A DNA stretch of 24,323 bases from Euryarchaeota archaeon UBA623 (GTDB lineage: Archaea; Thermoplasmatota; Poseidoniia; Poseidoniales; Thalassarchaeaceae): assembly GCA_002505325.1 (NCBI GenBank), contig DAUV01000057.1, positions 6,969 to 31,291 on the forward strand. The letters run 5' to 3'. Numbering within the stretch: position 1 is the first letter of the stretch; every line of letters begins with the position of its first letter. Positions 21,309 through 24,323 of the stretch are shown one piece after another. The notes beneath the pieces were generated by a model. That model ran no database searches, was not told the DNA's origin, and saw only the letters and a list, made by a program, of their open reading frames with translations. The position numbers and the translations under genes were made by a program.

Positions 21309-24002
21309 CTAGTCCTCAAACTGATTTTCGAGTGCTTCGACTATTCGGCGGTTCTCCGAACGAGAGCGAAAGAACAGTACGATGACCAAAATTGCGCCCA
21401 GAACAATAGACCCGTAGACGAGCGCCTGAGCCATTTCCTCAGACAGGCCGATGAAGGTCGATGGCATCTGTGAGGTCACTGTCAAATCGATGGGTTCACC
21501 AGCGACTGCAATTCCCTCGGGTTGCACAGTGACAGTGAACATGTAGGTATCATCGTCAAGCAAATCGCTAGGTGGCGTGACACTCACGTGAACCTCTTTT
21601 GTCAGTCCAGGTTCGAGTTCAAACTCATCGAAATCGACATTGACAGCCCAACCCCTAAGAGATTCGCTGGACAGGACTTGGACATCTTCGACAATGTTGC
21701 CATGATTAGTGATGTAGAGGATGAAATAGGCCTTGTCCGGGTATTCGGAGGTCTGCTCATCCTCGCCTTCGAGGGTGAATCTGAGATCGTGGATGGTCCT
21801 CACCTCGACCACGATATCGACCGAAGTGCTCTGAGCTGTATTTCTCTCCGAAGAAGCACTAACCTTGACCACGCCAGAGACGCCGTTTGCGACTCCTTCG
21901 AGGACGTCGATATGGACCTCGACGAGTACTCTCTCTCCCATCCCCAACGTCACTGTCCCATCGATCTCGACGCCTTCAATCGACATCGTCCTGAGTACTG
22001 ACGACTCCATGCCGATGACGGTAATCACGGCTTTGTCTCCACCAGGATAGTCGCCTGTGTTCTCGACCCAGAATGCGGCAGTCATGGAACCACCCGGAGG
22101 GAGGGTTGCTTCGATCTGATCAGGTACTTCACCAGGATTCTGAGGAGAGATGGCCATTGCGTAGTTGAAGTTCGAGACCACCACACTGACAGTGTGCTCA
22201 TCCACCACAGAGGTCCCATAGATAGCTATCCGCGCAAGCACGCTGACCGAATCAGCGTCCTCCTCACCCTCAACTAAGATGTCGAGATAGACGGTCTGCT
22301 TCTGGCTGGGATCGAGGATAATTTGTGAGATTGTGTTTCCTTGCGAATCAGAGAATGACGACTCCCACATCGGAGAGTTGCATCCTGTGTTATCTCCTGG
22401 GTCGCAGGCCTGTAGTTTGAAAGTGTCCTGAATGTTTCCTGAGTTGGTCACATCGATGGGGAACTGGATTGTCTGTTCCGTTCGGCCTGTCTGCTGGGTC
22501 GAGAGTATCGAAGTGGTGACGCTGTGACGCGCAGCCACTGACACTGTGAGGTCCTTGGTGTCGTAAGGGGTGCTACCTCCACCACGTCCGACTGTGAAGG
22601 TAATGACCGTGTCCTCAGCCGCGCTAGCGTCCTCGGGAACGAATATCTCTGCAGACACTGTCTCTTTGTTATTGCCGGAGTGTGAACTGCCAACAGTAAC
22701 TGAGGTCTGAGAGAACGAAATCTGCCATCCTGGAGGCAATCCTGTAGCACCGATGGACATGGTCTCCATGCCATTACCTTGATTGGTAATCTGGACTGTG
22801 ACTGTGTCGGAGCTGCCCGGTTCGACGTTGCTGAGTTTGTTCTTGCTCAGAGTCATGGAAGCATCGTGGCTTTGGCCGACGGTGACAGTTAGAATCTGCT
22901 CACATCCAATTGAAGTCCCAGCACGCCCCTGAATCTTGATTCCCACTTGTGTCCCAGATTCGATGGAGTCATCCGGAGTCACGCTGAAGGTGAAAGTATG
23001 GCTGTCTTGTGAACCGCCTGGCTCAGAGAGAAGTTTGCTCAGGGGACTGTCGAAGTCCACCCATCCTGCAATATCATGGTCGGAGTCCTGAGCCTGTGCG
23101 TTGGCAGTCACGGTCCACTCCGTGTTCCCAATGTTCTCGATCTCGAACGAGTTGGTGGCCGAATCTCCCGGATCAAGGTTGTGCGAGGTGAACTGCAGAT
23201 CTGGATCACACTCCTTGCGCTCCGGTATCTTGAGAGTCAGGGTGATGTTGTCCTCAGCTTGGTCGGCCGCATTGGGGTCGTTAGTCACAGTGGCCTTGAG
23301 AATGAAGCAGTGATCTCCCGCTTCGGTTGAACTACCGTCAGGAACGTCTACAGTCACTTCGACCGTCTCTTTGTCCTCTGGGTCCAGTTGCAGAACCTGA
23401 GGGTCTACGGTGGCATCGAGAGTGTCGGACTCACAATCACTGTCCGAAGTCATTTCCAACTGGACGTTTGCCTGTTGCTCGCCGTTGTTCTCAACCTCGA
23501 CGTCCCAGACAACGCTATCGGACTCAGTTGAGTCGCCGTCGTAGGTCTTCAACTGCTCATCTGTAGTCAACTTCACCGAGTAAAGTCCGCCACCATCACC
23601 TGCGGTTGTCGTCACTGTAACATCGTCATTGGCGGGAGAACCTAGTCCACCAGTGGCTTGGGCGTTCACCGTTGTCTCACAATCTCCGTCGGCCTGGTCA
23701 TTCACGGTGACGGTTAGTTTGACAGTCTCTGATTCGCCTTCGTTGACCGAGACTTGGAACGTGTCCAAGGAGGAACTGAATCCATTGCAGTCATTTCCCT
23801 GCTGCGTACTGAGGGAAACTGAGATGTCCTCATCCCCGTCATTGGTCACGATGATGTCGTACTCAGCGTCGTCATCTGTGGTAGCCTCCTGAGCCGTAGG
23901 GTTTGCAGAAAGAGACACTGATACCGCTGCTGCGGCTAACGGTGTTACGATTGTGAGCAACAACATCGCGGTTAGAATGATTGCAGATGAACTGCGCTTC
24001 AT
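21309..24002 (-). CDS. Large secreted, membrane-anchored protein of Ig-like (NEW3/CARDB-type) repeats
   Basis: Probable cell-surface protein; specific role unknown. It is 897 residues. A signal peptide is visible at 1-27 (basic start, hydrophobic core, AAAA before the mature part). Seven beta-sandwich-like units of about 105-125 residues follow, each marked by a strand pattern such as ITNQGNGMETMSI, VTNSGNIQDTFKL, VENTGDYPGG or ITNHGNIVEDVQV. A single membrane helix (about residues 860-880: ALVYGSIVLGAILVIVLFF) and a short, charged cytoplasmic tail end the protein, so the repeats would lie outside the cell. Units 1-3 and 5 carry paired cysteines, consistent with disulfides. The mature part is strongly acidic. 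The ATG at 24002 has GGGGTG 3 bases upstream; a GTG at 24008 is in frame. It lies just upstream of nuoA on the same strand, with no evident functional link. Confidence 0.85.
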   Translation of the reverse strand: MKRSSSAIILTAMLLLTIVTPLAAAAVSVSLSANPTAQEATTDDDAEYDIIVTNDGDEDISVSLSTQQGNDCNGFSSSLDTFQVSVNEGESETVKLTVTVNDQADGDCETTVNAQATGGLGSPANDDVTVTTTAGDGGGLYSVKLTTDEQLKTYDGDSTESDSVVWDVEVENNGEQQANVQLEMTSDSDCESDTLDATVDPQVLQLDPEDKETVEVTVDVPDGSSTEAGDHCFILKATVTNDPNAADQAEDNITLTLKIPERKECDPDLQFTSHNLDPGDSATNSFEIENIGNTEWTVTANAQAQDSDHDIAGWVDFDSPLSKLLSEPGGSQDSHTFTFSVTPDDSIESGTQVGIKIQGRAGTSIGCEQILTVTVGQSHDASMTLSKNKLSNVEPGSSDTVTVQITNQGNGMETMSIGATGLPPGWQISFSQTSVTVGSSHSGNNKETVSAEIFVPEDASAAEDTVITFTVGRGGGSTPYDTKDLTVSVAARHSVTTSILSTQQTGRTEQTIQFPIDVTNSGNIQDTFKLQACDPGDNTGCNSPMWESSFSDSQGNTISQIILDPSQKQTVYLDILVEGEEDADSVSVLARIAIYGTSVVDEHTVSVVVSNFNYAMAISPQNPGEVPDQIEATLPPGGSMTAAFWVENTGDYPGGDKAVITVIGMESSVLRTMSIEGVEIDGTVTLGMGERVLVEVHIDVLEGVANGVSGVVKVSASSERNTAQSTSVDIVVEVRTIHDLRFTLEGEDEQTSEYPDKAYFILYITNHGNIVEDVQVLSSESLRGWAVNVDFDEFELEPGLTKEVHVSVTPPSDLLDDDTYMFTVTVQPEGIAVAGEPIDLTVTSQMPSTFIGLSEEMAQALVYGSIVLGAILVIVLFFRSRSENRRIVEALENQFED

Positions 24003-24043
24003 CGACACCCCGACATAACCGCCCCTCTAAGGACTTCGGGCGA

Positions 24044-24062
24044 CGCGACCCCTTGGGTCGCG
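24044..24062. terminator. GC-rich perfect hairpin between the zinc-protein gene and the repeat-protein gene
   Basis: Arms CGCGACCC and GGGTCGCG form an 8-base-pair perfect stem with a 3-base loop. It begins 6 bases after the zinc-protein stop and about 42 bases before the next ATG. It could end the upstream transcript or sit in the leader of the downstream one. No T-run follows on the minus strand, so termination is not assured. Confidence 0.35.
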
Positions 24063-24068
24063 GTAATT

Positions 24069-24323
24069 TCACGCTTCGACGAGATCGTCGGAAGGGGCGT
24101 CGCAGTGCAGGCAGTTACCCATGGAGAGGACGTCGCAGCCCTGCACCTGACCTGCCCTGTGGTATCTAGCACCGCACTCGGAACAGGCCCATGCCGCCTC
24201 CAATGTGATGTCCTGACTACAAATCCAACAGGGGATTCCACTGCTCTCCCCTTCCTCCTTCTCACCCAACCCGAAACTGTCGGCTATCTTGCTCAGTGAT
24301 TCAGTTTGGATCAGACTTGAGGA
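24069..24323 (-). CDS. Cys-rich zinc-binding (RING/treble-clef-like) C-terminal domain of a protein running off the window
   Basis: I do not recognise the gene. The frame is open from the right edge of the window to the stop at 24069-24071, giving 84 residues, so the start probably lies outside. A TTG at 24269 is the only common start codon inside, and the sequence before it (around SLSKIADSFGLGEKEE) reads as ordinary protein. The domain has CWIC, CSEC, an HRAG histidine, a single cysteine in QGCDV and a final CLHC: eight possible metal ligands in a C2-C2-H-C-C2 order, which suits two zinc ions. RING-like, PHD-like and plain zinc-ribbon folds are all possible. It is followed by a hairpin and then the repeat-protein gene. 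Confidence 0.7.
   Translation of the reverse strand, partial: SSSLIQTESLSKIADSFGLGEKEEGESSGIPCWICSQDITLEAAWACSECGARYHRAGQVQGCDVLSMGNCLHCDAPSDDLVEA

Noticed and set aside
21522..22001. 159-codon + strand frame opposite the repeat protein
   Set aside because: Composition mirrors the acidic repeats on the other strand; no independent evidence.
1..24323. CRISPR arrays, insertion sequences, integrases, defence genes, tRNA or rRNA genes
   Set aside because: Looked for and not seen: no regularly spaced repeats, no transposase-like frames and no cloverleaf-like stretches in the short gaps.

Overview
This window looks like a piece of an archaeal chromosome, most plausibly a Thermoplasmatota / Marine Group II (Poseidoniales)-like heterotroph. 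The archaeal marks are an aIF1A-RIO1-Dim2 translation and ribosome-assembly cassette, a DUF63 membrane protein, and a respiratory complex I operon of the archaeal type, with split nuoJ and no NADH module. Shine-Dalgarno (SD) sequences resembling AGGAGGTGA precede most operon-internal genes. The lineage is inferred from gene content; no rRNA marker is present.

Layout. The 3' part of serS (+ strand, 2-616) meets everything else head-on: from 610 to the right edge every gene is on the minus strand, with gaps of at most about 70 bases. Read in the direction of transcription (right to left) they are: the C-terminal part of a Cys-rich zinc protein running off the window edge (24069-24323); a secreted, membrane-anchored protein of about 897 residues built of Ig-like repeats (21309-24002); a 12-gene complex I operon nuoA-B-C-D-H-I-J1-J2-K-L-M-N (21217 to 9341); aIF1A, RIO1 kinase and a Dim2-like KH protein (9296 to 7134); a DUF63 membrane protein (5807-7090); a leucine-degradation operon (methylcrotonyl-CoA carboxylase beta, methylglutaconyl-CoA hydratase type crotonase, biotin carboxylase, biotin carrier; 5738 to 1240); and a DUF4126 membrane protein (610-1197). 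No stretch over 300 bases lacks a gene. I found no tRNA, rRNA, CRISPR array, insertion sequence or integrase.

How the genes work together. Methylcrotonyl-CoA carboxylase and the hydratase carry out consecutive steps of leucine breakdown towards HMG-CoA. In archaea, leucine-derived oxoacids are commonly oxidised by ferredoxin-linked enzymes. A complex I without NuoEFG cannot oxidise NADH in the usual way and may take electrons from ferredoxin or another donor, so the two largest operons could be energetically linked (inference).

The most interesting signal is in the complex I subunits. NuoI carries about 80 extra residues between its two 4Fe-4S motifs and a second insertion before them. NuoH has about 60 extra residues in its first loop plus an N-terminal extension. 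NuoA has an enlarged first loop and lacks a usually conserved glutamate. In known complex I structures these places lie around the quinone entrance and the site where the missing electron-input module would dock. Further points are a strong hairpin over the nuoA ribosome-binding site, a palindrome before the leucine operon, a methylcrotonyl-CoA carboxylase alpha subunit split in two, and an aIF1A with a eukaryote-like acidic tail.
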